Below are positions 24,942 through 32,547 of a stretch of 39,247 bases of DNA, piece by piece; position 1 is the stretch's first letter; the number at the start of each line of letters is the position of its first letter. Origin of the DNA: Lachnospiraceae bacterium. GTDB lineage: Bacteria > Bacillota > Clostridia > Lachnospirales > Lachnospiraceae. The notes below the pieces were generated by a model, which did not search any database, was not told where the DNA came from, and saw only the letters and a program-made list of their open reading frames with translations. The stretch covers positions 1-39,247 of the forward strand of contig JAQVCT010000024.1 of NCBI GenBank assembly GCA_028689655.1. The letters run 5' to 3'. Made by a program: the position numbers and the translations under genes.

Positions 24942-27080
24942 CTATTCAATGAGGGAGGCATTTGGATCAATGGCTGCGCCTGTCTCCGGGTCCAGCAGAT
25001 CTCCTGTAACAGGGTCGATGGCATATCCTGTCTCCGGATCGATCTCCACTTTTTTCTCCTCCTGTTCCTCCTCCGCTCCAGTTTCCTTAGATGTGGTATC
25101 TGTCCCATTATTATCCACCGTGTGTGTGGTTCCATCCGCATTGGTATCTGTCACCGCATTGCCGGAAACAGAATTTTCAGATACGCTCTGGGACGTTTTC
25201 AATGCATCTTCCTCCGCCTGTTCCTTAATCTCCCCATCAGTCAGCGGCTCTGTCTGGAAAATATTCATATAAGGAAGTACTTCTTTCATAATCGCTTTTG
25301 TGAGCAGTGTGGCAAATCTTGCATTATCCTGTGAAGCCACATTGGGTTCATCGATTACCACATAGATCAATACCTGTGGATCATCTGCCGGCACGTAACC
25401 CATAAAGGATACCACGTATTTTCCTGTTCCACGGGGATACTTCTCCGCTGTTCCAGTCTTGCCGCCCATGGTATATCCTGCCGGTCTTGCCGTCACACCG
25501 GTACCTTCCGTCACTACTCCGTTACAAAAATCTCTGATAATATCAGAAGTCGTACTGGATATGGTCTGTTTCAGGACTCTCGGCTCGATATTCTGCACCG
25601 TGGCACCATCCTGACTGGTAACCTTATTGATCACATGGGGTTCATAATAGTAACCGCCATTGATCAGGGAACAAAATCCTGCCGCCTGCTGTATCATGGT
25701 GACATTATATCCTTGTCCAAAGGAGGAAATCGCGAGATCTGTAGGAACCATCTTATCTTTATCAAAGACAACGGAATCTGTTCTCGCTTCTCCTGCCAGA
25801 TCGATATTCGTCTTTAATCCGAAATTAAATACTTTATTATATTTCATGAACGTATCCGTTCCAATAGCAGACGCCATGTGCATCAAAGCAACGTTACAGG
25901 ATTTCTCTATTGCCTGTTTGCTGGTAATCGCACCATCTCCCAGACGGTTATGACAGTGAATGACATGATCCCCAATCTCCAGGGACCCGTTACAGGTATA
26001 AGTCTCATTTCCCGTGAGCATACCCGCCTCAATACCCGTTGCAAGCGTAAATGGCTTTGCGGTGGAACCGGGCTCAAACGTACTGGAGATACAGAAATTT
26101 TTCCAGATTGCATTCAATGCTTCCATCTTTTCATCATCCGTCATCTCTTTGATGGCATCATCTGTATATTCCTGTTTTAATGCATCCGGATTCTTAGGGT
26201 CATTTAAGTCAAAGGCAGGATAACTTGCCATTGCTTTGACCTCGCCGCTGTTTGGGTCCATGATGATAACGCCCGTATTGGCACTGCCTGCACCATCTCT
26301 GGCTTCATTTCTATGTGCCTCATTAAATTCCAGTATTTTCTGTTCTACAATACTTTGGATGTTCACATCAATAGAAGTTACAATGGTATTTCCATCCACA
26401 GCCGCTTTTGTGGTTCGTTCCAGTGTGGAATCGTCATTGAGGTATCCATATTCCCTGCCGTTGGTGCCATTTAAGACATCATTATAATATTCTTCCAGCC
26501 CGTAGGAACCCACATTGTCTTTCCCTGTAAATCCGATGACATCAGATGCCAGTGTCTTATAGGGATATACACGACGATATTCTTCCTCAAACCAGATACC
26601 GTTGATGTTTCCTCCTTTTTCCGGATCATTTTCAAGTTCCACAAAGGGGCTGATTTCATCGTATGTCAACTGTTTCTGCAGTACATAATACTGTGAGGTA
26701 GGGTTGGCTGTAATATAATTACGAAGTTCACTTTCCTTCACATCGAAATTCTTGCTCACAGCCTGTATGGTAGGTTCCAGATAGGCTTCTTTCTCCAATA
26801 CCAGTTTTACGTCCAGTACCAGATTATACACCTTCTCACTCATGGCAATGGGGGTTCCCTTGGCATCCACGATATCTCCCCGCTTGTAGGGTATGGTCTT
26901 ACTGTCATACTGCTGTTGGGAAAGTACCTGCTTTTTATACTTTTCACCGTTATCTTTATTGATCAATATTAATCTGACGCTTAATCCTACGAAAGCCAGT
27001 AATACCAATACAAATAGTATTACCAGCTTTTTCTGCATTTTTGATGTAAATTTATTTATTTTTCTACTTGTCTTTTTCAA
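24942..27080 (-). CDS. ftsI: Class B penicillin-binding protein, FtsI type
   Basis: This 712-residue septal transpeptidase has a basic tail, a membrane anchor at about 19-40, a dimerisation domain (YKRGDIVDAKGTPIAMS), and a catalytic domain with FEPGSTAKPF (Ser339), KSCN and GGKTGTAEKYPRGTGK, all canonical. The last ~100 residues are acidic and Thr/Ser-rich, and end in an unusual run of DPETG-like units (DPETGYA, DPVTGDL, DPETGAA, DPN) instead of PASTA domains. The start is a TTG at 27080, 7 bases after GGGAG. It follows ftsL by 21 bases. Confidence 0.93.
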   Translation of the reverse strand: MKKTSRKINKFTSKMQKKLVILFVLVLLAFVGLSVRLILINKDNGEKYKKQVLSQQQYDSKTIPYKRGDIVDAKGTPIAMSEKVYNLVLDVKLVLEKEAYLEPTIQAVSKNFDVKESELRNYITANPTSQYYVLQKQLTYDEISPFVELENDPEKGGNINGIWFEEEYRRVYPYKTLASDVIGFTGKDNVGSYGLEEYYNDVLNGTNGREYGYLNDDSTLERTTKAAVDGNTIVTSIDVNIQSIVEQKILEFNEAHRNEARDGAGSANTGVIIMDPNSGEVKAMASYPAFDLNDPKNPDALKQEYTDDAIKEMTDDEKMEALNAIWKNFCISSTFEPGSTAKPFTLATGIEAGMLTGNETYTCNGSLEIGDHVIHCHNRLGDGAITSKQAIEKSCNVALMHMASAIGTDTFMKYNKVFNFGLKTNIDLAGEARTDSVVFDKDKMVPTDLAISSFGQGYNVTMIQQAAGFCSLINGGYYYEPHVINKVTSQDGATVQNIEPRVLKQTISSTTSDIIRDFCNGVVTEGTGVTARPAGYTMGGKTGTAEKYPRGTGKYVVSFMGYVPADDPQVLIYVVIDEPNVASQDNARFATLLTKAIMKEVLPYMNIFQTEPLTDGEIKEQAEEDALKTSQSVSENSVSGNAVTDTNADGTTHTVDNNGTDTTSKETGAEEEQEEKKVEIDPETGYAIDPVTGDLLDPETGAAIDPNASLIE

Positions 27081-27101
27081 TACTTCTACTCCCTTGATCT
27101 G

Positions 27102-27557
27102 CTACTTCTTCTTCGCCTTTGGAATATCTGTATACTGTCTTACATAATCGCTTTCTTCTCCATCTACCACAACGATCTGACCTTCACTTGCATATTTCAT
27201 CCCCAGCTCATTCATGGCAACTTTCTTAATCTCTTCCAGATCCACCGATGCCAAAATGCGATTGTATTCCTCATCGTTATCTAATTTCAAATCATTTAAC
27301 TGGCTCTCCAATCTGGATATATTCTTGACGCTGCTGGTAATCTGCCATTGTAACTGAATATAGCCAATCAAAACAAATCCTGCTGTAACCAATGCTGCGG
27401 ACAGGAAAAGTACGTAACCCAAATTCATATGAAATGCTTTCTCACGATTTTTGCGAGCAGCATGATTCACTTTTTTCTTAGGTATTTCGCGAATATATTC
27501 TTCTTCTCTTCGTTTACGTACTGTATTACCATGTACGTATGTACTTTGTCTCCCCAT
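27102..27557 (-). CDS. ftsL: FtsL-like septum protein
   Basis: This 151-residue bitopic protein has a basic cytoplasmic N-terminus (to about 45), one membrane segment (LGYVLFLSAALVTAGFVLIGYIQL, about 47-70) and an extracytoplasmic coiled coil (SVKNISRLESQLNDLKLDND), then a conserved IKKVAMNELGMKYASEGQIV motif as in FtsL/DivIC proteins. It works with DivIB and DivIC to activate FtsW-FtsI. Its position between rsmH and ftsI supports FtsL. Sequence identity within the family is low, so the name rests on architecture and place. Confidence 0.85.
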   Translation of the reverse strand: MGRQSTYVHGNTVRKRREEEYIREIPKKKVNHAARKNREKAFHMNLGYVLFLSAALVTAGFVLIGYIQLQWQITSSVKNISRLESQLNDLKLDNDEEYNRILASVDLEEIKKVAMNELGMKYASEGQIVVVDGEESDYVRQYTDIPKAKKK

Positions 27558-27595
27558 AGCACAACTACCTTTCTTTCATCATAAGACTGCTATCT

Positions 27596-28534
27596 TCACT
27601 CTGCTTTCTGGAATACGCGAAGTTTCGCACTCTTTGAACGTTTGTTTACTGCTAATTCTTCCTCCCCGGGAAGAATCGGCTTTCTGGTGATCACCTTGCC
27701 CTGTGGCACTTTTCCACATACGCATACTGGAAAGTCCGGTGGACAGGTACATGGATTTTCATTTCTGCGAAATGCTGTTTTCACGATTCTGTCTTCCAGG
27801 GAATGAAAGGTGATAATACACAATCTTCCCCCCGGACTCAGCATCCAAATCAGCTCATCCAGAGAATCCCTCAACACTTCTAACTCTTTATTGCACTCTA
27901 TTCTGATTGCCTGAAATGTCTTTTTAGAAGGATGCCCACCTGTTACTCTCATCTTCGCAGGTATGGCAGCCTTTATTAATTCATTTAACTCGCCCGTGGT
28001 CTCTATGGGCTTTTCTGCCCTGGCACGAACGATATGTTTCGCAATATTTTTCGCAAACTGGTCTTCCCCATAATCTTTGATCATATGAAAAAGTTCCATC
28101 TCGCTGTACTCATTTACGATCTCTTTTGCCGTTAATGTCTGTCGCTTGTCCATTCTCATGTCGAGAACGGTGTCGTATCTATAAGAGAAACCACGCTCAA
28201 TGGTATCCAGCTGATAGGAAGATACACCCAAGTCTAATATGATACCATCTACTTTTCCGATTCCCCTTGACGCAAGTGCATTCTTTGCATTGCGATAGTT
28301 ATCTCTGATGATCGTGACTTTATCGCCAAATTCCTGTAATCTCTCTCCCGCTGCCTGAATCGCTGCATCGTCCTGATCGATTCCATACAGATGACCGTTG
28401 GCTCCTAATCGCTCTGCGATATGATAGGAATGACCTCCGCCTCCCAGCGTTCCATCCACATAGATGCCATCGGACTTTACCTGAAGTGCATCGATTGTTT
28501 CATTCAATAATACTGATATATGATCAAATACCAT
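27596..28534 (-). CDS. rsmH: 16S rRNA m4C1402 N4-methyltransferase
   Basis: This 312-residue SAM enzyme (formerly MraW) methylates C1402 in the ribosomal P site. Motifs: [26 protein letters not shown] (SAM), [26 protein letters not shown], and [19 protein letters not shown]. The start ATG at 28534 follows GGAGGTGCAT; the ATG at 28546 lies on top of that binding site and is rejected. It is the second gene of the mraZ-led cluster, about 110 bases from mraZ. Confidence 0.97.
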   Translation of the reverse strand: MVFDHISVLLNETIDALQVKSDGIYVDGTLGGGGHSYHIAERLGANGHLYGIDQDDAAIQAAGERLQEFGDKVTIIRDNYRNAKNALASRGIGKVDGIILDLGVSSYQLDTIERGFSYRYDTVLDMRMDKRQTLTAKEIVNEYSEMELFHMIKDYGEDQFAKNIAKHIVRARAEKPIETTGELNELIKAAIPAKMRVTGGHPSKKTFQAIRIECNKELEVLRDSLDELIWMLSPGGRLCIITFHSLEDRIVKTAFRRNENPCTCPPDFPVCVCGKVPQGKVITRKPILPGEEELAVNKRSKSAKLRVFQKAE

Positions 28535-28645
28535 ATGCACCTCCATATGTTGTCCCTAAATTTTACTGTCCAGACTGTAGTACTTTGCGGCTCCGTGCCT
28601 TATGCCGACATTTTAAAGTTCCCTGGCAATATCTCTGAAATGGGG

Positions 28646-29071
28646 TCATATACCCAGTTCAGACATGTGCTCGGCGATCTCATCCATATCTTCATAGTCT
28701 GATGTGCTTTCCCATCTCTCTTTGCTCCAGATCTCTATCCTGCTGGCAACACCGACTAATACCACATCCTTGTTGATCTCACCAAATTCCCGTAACACAG
28801 AGGGTACTAATATTCTACCCTGTTTATCTGCTTCTACGCTTGCAGCTCCAGCCAGGAAAAACCTGACGAACTTTCTGGCGTCTTTATTTGTAATTGGCAG
28901 TGATTTTAACTTTTCTTCGAATACAGTCCACTCATTATTATCATACACAAAAAGGCAACCATCCAATCCCTTCGTGATTACGAACTCGTCACCCAGGACT
29001 TCACGAAACTTTGATGGAATGATTAATCTTCCTTTTGCATCAATTGTATGATTGTATTCTCCCATGAACAT
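28646..29071 (-). CDS. mraZ: Transcriptional regulator MraZ
   Basis: This 141-residue AbrB-like regulator of the dcw cluster has the usual length. Two SpoVT/AbrB-type half-domains are present, with the conserved [23 protein letters not shown] and the second copy [21 protein letters not shown]. It binds tandem repeats in its own promoter region; four such repeats are seen at 29121-29156. The ATG at 29071 (MFMGEY) is chosen because it gives the family start and has GGGTGA upstream; 21 further open codons upstream run into the operator. Confidence 0.97.
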   Translation of the reverse strand: MFMGEYNHTIDAKGRLIIPSKFREVLGDEFVITKGLDGCLFVYDNNEWTVFEEKLKSLPITNKDARKFVRFFLAGAASVEADKQGRILVPSVLREFGEINKDVVLVGVASRIEIWSKERWESTSDYEDMDEIAEHMSELGI

Positions 29072-29120
29072 AATAATCACCCACTCAAGCAGTCTGCCAC
29101 GAAAAACGGTTCCTTTTCTA

Positions 29121-29156
29121 CCACTTTGCTCCACTTTGAACCACTTTTCACCACTT
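29121..29156 (-). promoter_or_regulatory. MraZ operator: four AAGTGG boxes
   Basis: On the plus strand CCACTT recurs at 29121, 29131, 29141 and 29151, so the minus strand reads AAGTGG every 10 bases (the last copy is truncated to TAAGTGG). MraZ in other bacteria binds short TGGG or AAAGTG direct repeats at helical-turn spacing near its own promoter. The array starts just after the -10 box, so binding would block transcription of the whole cluster. Confidence 0.85.
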
Positions 29157-29162
29157 ATTTGT

Positions 29163-29191
29163 ATTTTAGCTTAATTCATTTGACAATACAA
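29163..29191 (-). promoter_or_regulatory. Promoter of the mraZ-dcw cluster
   Basis: On the minus strand TTGTAT (29191-29186) and TAAAAT (29168-29163) are separated by 17 bases, directly ahead of the MraZ boxes. The rest of 29192-29300 shows no gene. Confidence 0.55.
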
Positions 29192-29302
29192 CCCTTTTAT
29201 AAAGAAATTATGAAGTTTTTATTACAGAATTGTGTACGTTTTTTTTACCCATACTATATCTTGTGGTCAAATATTTTTTCCTTAATTTTCTATTAAAAAG
29301 GA

Positions 29303-29413
29303 CAAAGTGTATTCGACACTCTCGTGCTACCACTACTTTATAAACACTTTGGGCGGATCTTAGCAGTATCATTTATGATGCTGCCGATAGGAAATTTCAG
29401 AGGAATTTCCTAT
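29303..29413. repeat. Multi-hairpin intergenic repeat, copy B
   Basis: Aligns with 8142-8222. The first stem CAAAGTGT/ACACTTTG has a longer loop here, the GCAGTATC/GATGCTGC stem and the ATAGGAAATTTC/GAATTTCCTAT stem are kept, and several differences fall in loops. It lies directly after the lgt terminator, the same placement as copy A after efp. Confidence 0.75.
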
Positions 29414-29421
29414 TAAAGGAT

Positions 29422-29446
29422 AAAAAAAAGAACTCCGAAGAGTTCT
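29422..29446 (-). terminator. Terminator of lgt
   Basis: On the minus strand AGAACTC-TTCG-GAGTTCT forms a 7-bp stem closed by a UUCG tetraloop and is followed by eight T. The lgt stop codon lies inside the 5' arm. Confidence 0.88.
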
Positions 29447-30338
29447 ATTTTTCATCTGTCTTTATTGTAACATCTGTTTTCCCGAGATGTATGCGCACCG
29501 CGATATCCACCACCACTGCGAAGATTACCATACACACTGCCAACGCCTGGGATACCGGCACTCCTGTGTTACCCCAGAGCAGCTGGTCTGTACGGAATCC
29601 CTCGATCCACATACGTCCCAATCCGTAGCCCCCAAGATACAGGAGCATGATCTCCCCCTGAAATTTCTTGTGCCGATGGTATAGCACCATGATAATGAAC
29701 AGGAAGATATTCCACAGGCTCTCGTAGAGAAATGTGGGATGTACCTGAATATAATTGGTTCCTTCTACGATATGGCTTGCGATATTTTCCGAGATATCCC
29801 TCGCCCGCACTGCTTCAATGGGCAGACGCATCGCCAGAAGATTATCCGTATATTCTCCAAATGCTTCCCGGTTCATGAAATTGCCATAGCGTCCGATGAA
29901 CTGCCCTACCACCAGACCCATGACCCCTGTATCCGCCATCTGCAGCATATTTGCCTTTTTACACCTGGCGTATACCACCAGGGTAATGAAGGCTGCGATC
30001 ACGCCTCCGTAAATGGCAAGTCCACCACCACGGGTGTTAAATATGCTCAGCAGATTATTCTTATACTCATCCCATGAAAAGGCCACGAAGTAAATGCGCG
30101 CCCCAATGATGGAAAAAATAATGGCATAGATGGCAAAATCCCAATACAGATCTGGGTCTTGTCCTGTCAGTTTCGCTGTTCTGGCTGCCACCAGCAGACC
30201 CATCAATATACCGATTCCGATAATTACACCGTAATAGGCAATTGGGAATCCAAAAACCGAAAATGTCTTTGGCACATGCTCAAGGTATATCCCTAAATGG
30301 GGAAATGCAATATCTGTTGCATTCATTATATCATTCAT
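29445..30338 (-). CDS. lgt: Prolipoprotein diacylglyceryl transferase
   Basis: This 297-residue membrane enzyme attaches diacylglycerol to the lipobox cysteine. Seven or so membrane segments are present. Motifs: YYGVIIGIGILMG, the signature GRYGNFMNREAFGEYT, and HPTFLYESLWNI. The ATG at 30338 has AAGGA nearby. It lies between ychF and the dcw promoter and ends in its own terminator, so it is probably transcribed separately or with ychF. Confidence 0.96.
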   Translation of the reverse strand: MNDIMNATDIAFPHLGIYLEHVPKTFSVFGFPIAYYGVIIGIGILMGLLVAARTAKLTGQDPDLYWDFAIYAIIFSIIGARIYFVAFSWDEYKNNLLSIFNTRGGGLAIYGGVIAAFITLVVYARCKKANMLQMADTGVMGLVVGQFIGRYGNFMNREAFGEYTDNLLAMRLPIEAVRARDISENIASHIVEGTNYIQVHPTFLYESLWNIFLFIIMVLYHRHKKFQGEIMLLYLGGYGLGRMWIEGFRTDQLLWGNTGVPVSQALAVCMVIFAVVVDIAVRIHLGKTDVTIKTDEK

Positions 30339-30361
30339 TCATTATCCTTCTTTCACTCTCG

Positions 30362-30495
30362 CGTGTGATATTTGCGCTTCACGCAAATCATCATGCGCTA
30401 CAGACTTCGTCCTGCGCTTATGATGTGCGTTCGCCAAATGCACGATTTATCATGCAAGCATGAAAATGTTTCACTTGGCTCACTGCTATCACACG
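30362..30495. repeat. Multi-arm palindromic element between ychF and lgt
   Basis: Outer arms CGTGTGATA (30362-30370) and TATCACACG (30487-30495) enclose ATTTGCG/CGCAAAT (30370-30388), CATCAT-GCGC/GCGC-TT-ATGATG (30389-30425), a short GTGC/GCAC stem and TCATGC/GCATGA (30449-30462). The right arm overlaps the last codons of ychF. No second copy is in the window. Layout resembles the 12841 and 38124 elements although the sequence differs. Confidence 0.65.
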
Positions 30496-31589
30496 TTGAA
30501 TCTAAATAAGATGACGTCGCCATCTTTGACCACGTATTCTTTGCCTTCCAGTCCTACCAAACCTTTTTCCCTTGCTGCGGAAAGGGAACCCTGCTCCAGC
30601 AGGTCTTTGTAATTCACCACTTCCGCTCTGATAAATCCTCTCTCAAAATCTGTATGGATCTTACCCGCCGCCTGTGGTGCTTTGGTACCCACATTGATGG
30701 TCCAGGCTCTTGTCTCATCTTCTCCCGCTGTGAGGTAGCTGATCAGTCCCAGCAAATGATAGCTTGCTTTGATCAGTTTATCCAGACCGGATTCTTTTAA
30801 TCCCAGATCCTCCAGGAACATTGCTTTTTCATCATCGTCCAGCTCTGAGATCTCCTGCTCGATCTGGGCACAGATCACGAATACTTCACTGTGATTTTTT
30901 GCGGCAAACTCTTTCACTGCTGCCACATGTCCATTGTTGGCACCGTCATCAGCCAGATCTTCATCGGAGACATTTGCTGCAAATATCACTGGTTTGTCCG
31001 TCAACAGATTATATGATTTTCTCCAGATGATCTCATCATCATCGTCACTGTTGTCAAAAGTGATTGCCAGATTTCCTGCCTCCAGATGTGCCTTCAGTGC
31101 TTCCAGTAACGCCAGCTCCTTTGCCAGGGTCTTGTCCATTCTGGCACCCTTGCTGGTCTTGGCGATTCTTCTCTCCAATATCTCGATATCAGAAAAGATC
31201 AGCTCCAGATTGATGGTCTCGATATCTCTGATGGGATCGATATTTCCATCCACATGTACCACATTGGTATCCTCAAAGCAGCGAACCACGTGAACGATGG
31301 CATCTACTTCGCGGATGTTGCTTAAGAATTGGTTTCCAAGTCCCTCTCCTTTGGAGGCACCTTTCACAAGTCCTGCAATATCTACAAACTCTATCACGGC
31401 CGGGGTCACCTTTTTGGAATGATACATATCTCCCAATAATTGTAATCTCTCATCCGGTACTGTTACGATACCCACATTAGGATCTATGGTACAGAAAGGA
31501 TAATTCGCTGACTCTGCCCCTGCCTTTGTCAATGAATTAAATAATGTACTCTTTCCTACATTTGGTAAACCTACGATTCCTAGTTTCAT
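30489..31589 (-). CDS. ychF: Redox-regulated ribosome-binding ATPase YchF
   Basis: This 366-residue Obg-family P-loop protein prefers ATP. Motifs: [14 protein letters not shown] (Walker A), [32 protein letters not shown] (G3 region), the coiled-coil insertion, and the C-terminal TGS domain ending [10 protein letters not shown]. It associates with ribosomes and is involved in stress responses. The ATG at 31589 follows AGGAGAT. It lies 22 bases after rsgA, suggesting co-transcription. Confidence 0.97.
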   Translation of the reverse strand: MKLGIVGLPNVGKSTLFNSLTKAGAESANYPFCTIDPNVGIVTVPDERLQLLGDMYHSKKVTPAVIEFVDIAGLVKGASKGEGLGNQFLSNIREVDAIVHVVRCFEDTNVVHVDGNIDPIRDIETINLELIFSDIEILERRIAKTSKGARMDKTLAKELALLEALKAHLEAGNLAITFDNSDDDDEIIWRKSYNLLTDKPVIFAANVSDEDLADDGANNGHVAAVKEFAAKNHSEVFVICAQIEQEISELDDDEKAMFLEDLGLKESGLDKLIKASYHLLGLISYLTAGEDETRAWTINVGTKAPQAAGKIHTDFERGFIRAEVVNYKDLLEQGSLSAAREKGLVGLEGKEYVVKDGDVILFRFNV

Positions 31590-31611
31590 GTTCTTATCTC
31601 CTTTGGTATGT

Positions 31612-32490
31612 TTAGTACTTCTTCTTATTTTTCAGTTCTTCATATAACAGGCAGTAATTGTCATACCGTGTCCTGCTGATGAGTCCCTGTTCAAGTGCCT
31701 CTTTGATGCCGCATACCGGCTCATGGATATGGGCACATCCCTGAAATTTGCAATTCTTCTCATAGGGTGTAAACTCCGGATAATAGGATGCCAGTTCTTC
31801 CTTCTCCATCTGGTCGATGCTCAGGGAACTAAATCCCGGAGTATCCAGTATAAAGGTATTGGCATCAATGGTGATCAACTGGGAATGCCGTGTGGTATGC
31901 TTACCACGTTCTATCTTATCGCTGATGGCACCGGTCTCCATATTCACTGTCTCCTGCAAGCAGTTCACAATGGTGGATTTTCCAACCCCGCTGGGACCGG
32001 CAACGGTGGTTGTCTTTCCATGCAGACATTTTCTGATCTCATCAATGCCTTCCCTTTTCTTTGCACTGACAAATAAAATCTGATTATAGCAGGAATCATA
32101 TGCCTTGGTCAATTCTTCCTTCTCTGCTTCTGTTGCAATATCTTTTTTATTAAAACATATAATACAGGGAATCTTTTGCTGTTCCATGGTAATCAGAAAA
32201 CGATCCAGCAGATTAAAACTGGGGGTTGGCTTCACGACAGAGAATATGACCATCGCCTGATCCACATTTGCCACGGCAGGACGTATCAGTGTATTACTGC
32301 GGGGCAATATCTTTTCAATATTTCCCAGCTTTTCCTGCTCATCCAACAACTGTACTTCCACATCGTCCCCCACCAGAGGCTTTTTATGATCTCTCCGAAA
32401 TATTCCCTTTGCCTTGCATTCATAGGTTCCCTTTTCAGGAACATATACATAATAGAACCCTGCAATTCCTTTTACAATCTTTCCCTGCAT
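31612..32490 (-). CDS. rsgA: Ribosome small-subunit GTPase RsgA
   Basis: This 292-residue circularly permuted GTPase matures the 30S subunit. The domain order is an N-terminal OB fold, then permuted G motifs: CFNKKD (G4), FVSAKK (G5), VAGPSGVGKSTIVN (G1) and LDTPGFSSL (G3), then a zinc domain CKFQGCAHIHEPVCGI. The ATG at 32490 follows AAGGAG. It follows prkC by 57 bases, as in Bacillus (prpC-prkC-rsgA). Confidence 0.97.
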   Translation of the reverse strand: MQGKIVKGIAGFYYVYVPEKGTYECKAKGIFRRDHKKPLVGDDVEVQLLDEQEKLGNIEKILPRSNTLIRPAVANVDQAMVIFSVVKPTPSFNLLDRFLITMEQQKIPCIICFNKKDIATEAEKEELTKAYDSCYNQILFVSAKKREGIDEIRKCLHGKTTTVAGPSGVGKSTIVNCLQETVNMETGAISDKIERGKHTTRHSQLITIDANTFILDTPGFSSLSIDQMEKEELASYYPEFTPYEKNCKFQGCAHIHEPVCGIKEALEQGLISRTRYDNYCLLYEELKNKKKY

Positions 32491-32547
32491 GTATGACTCC
32501 TTGCATTCATCTCAAATCCGTTATTTCAAGTCCCAAGTTCCAGACTT

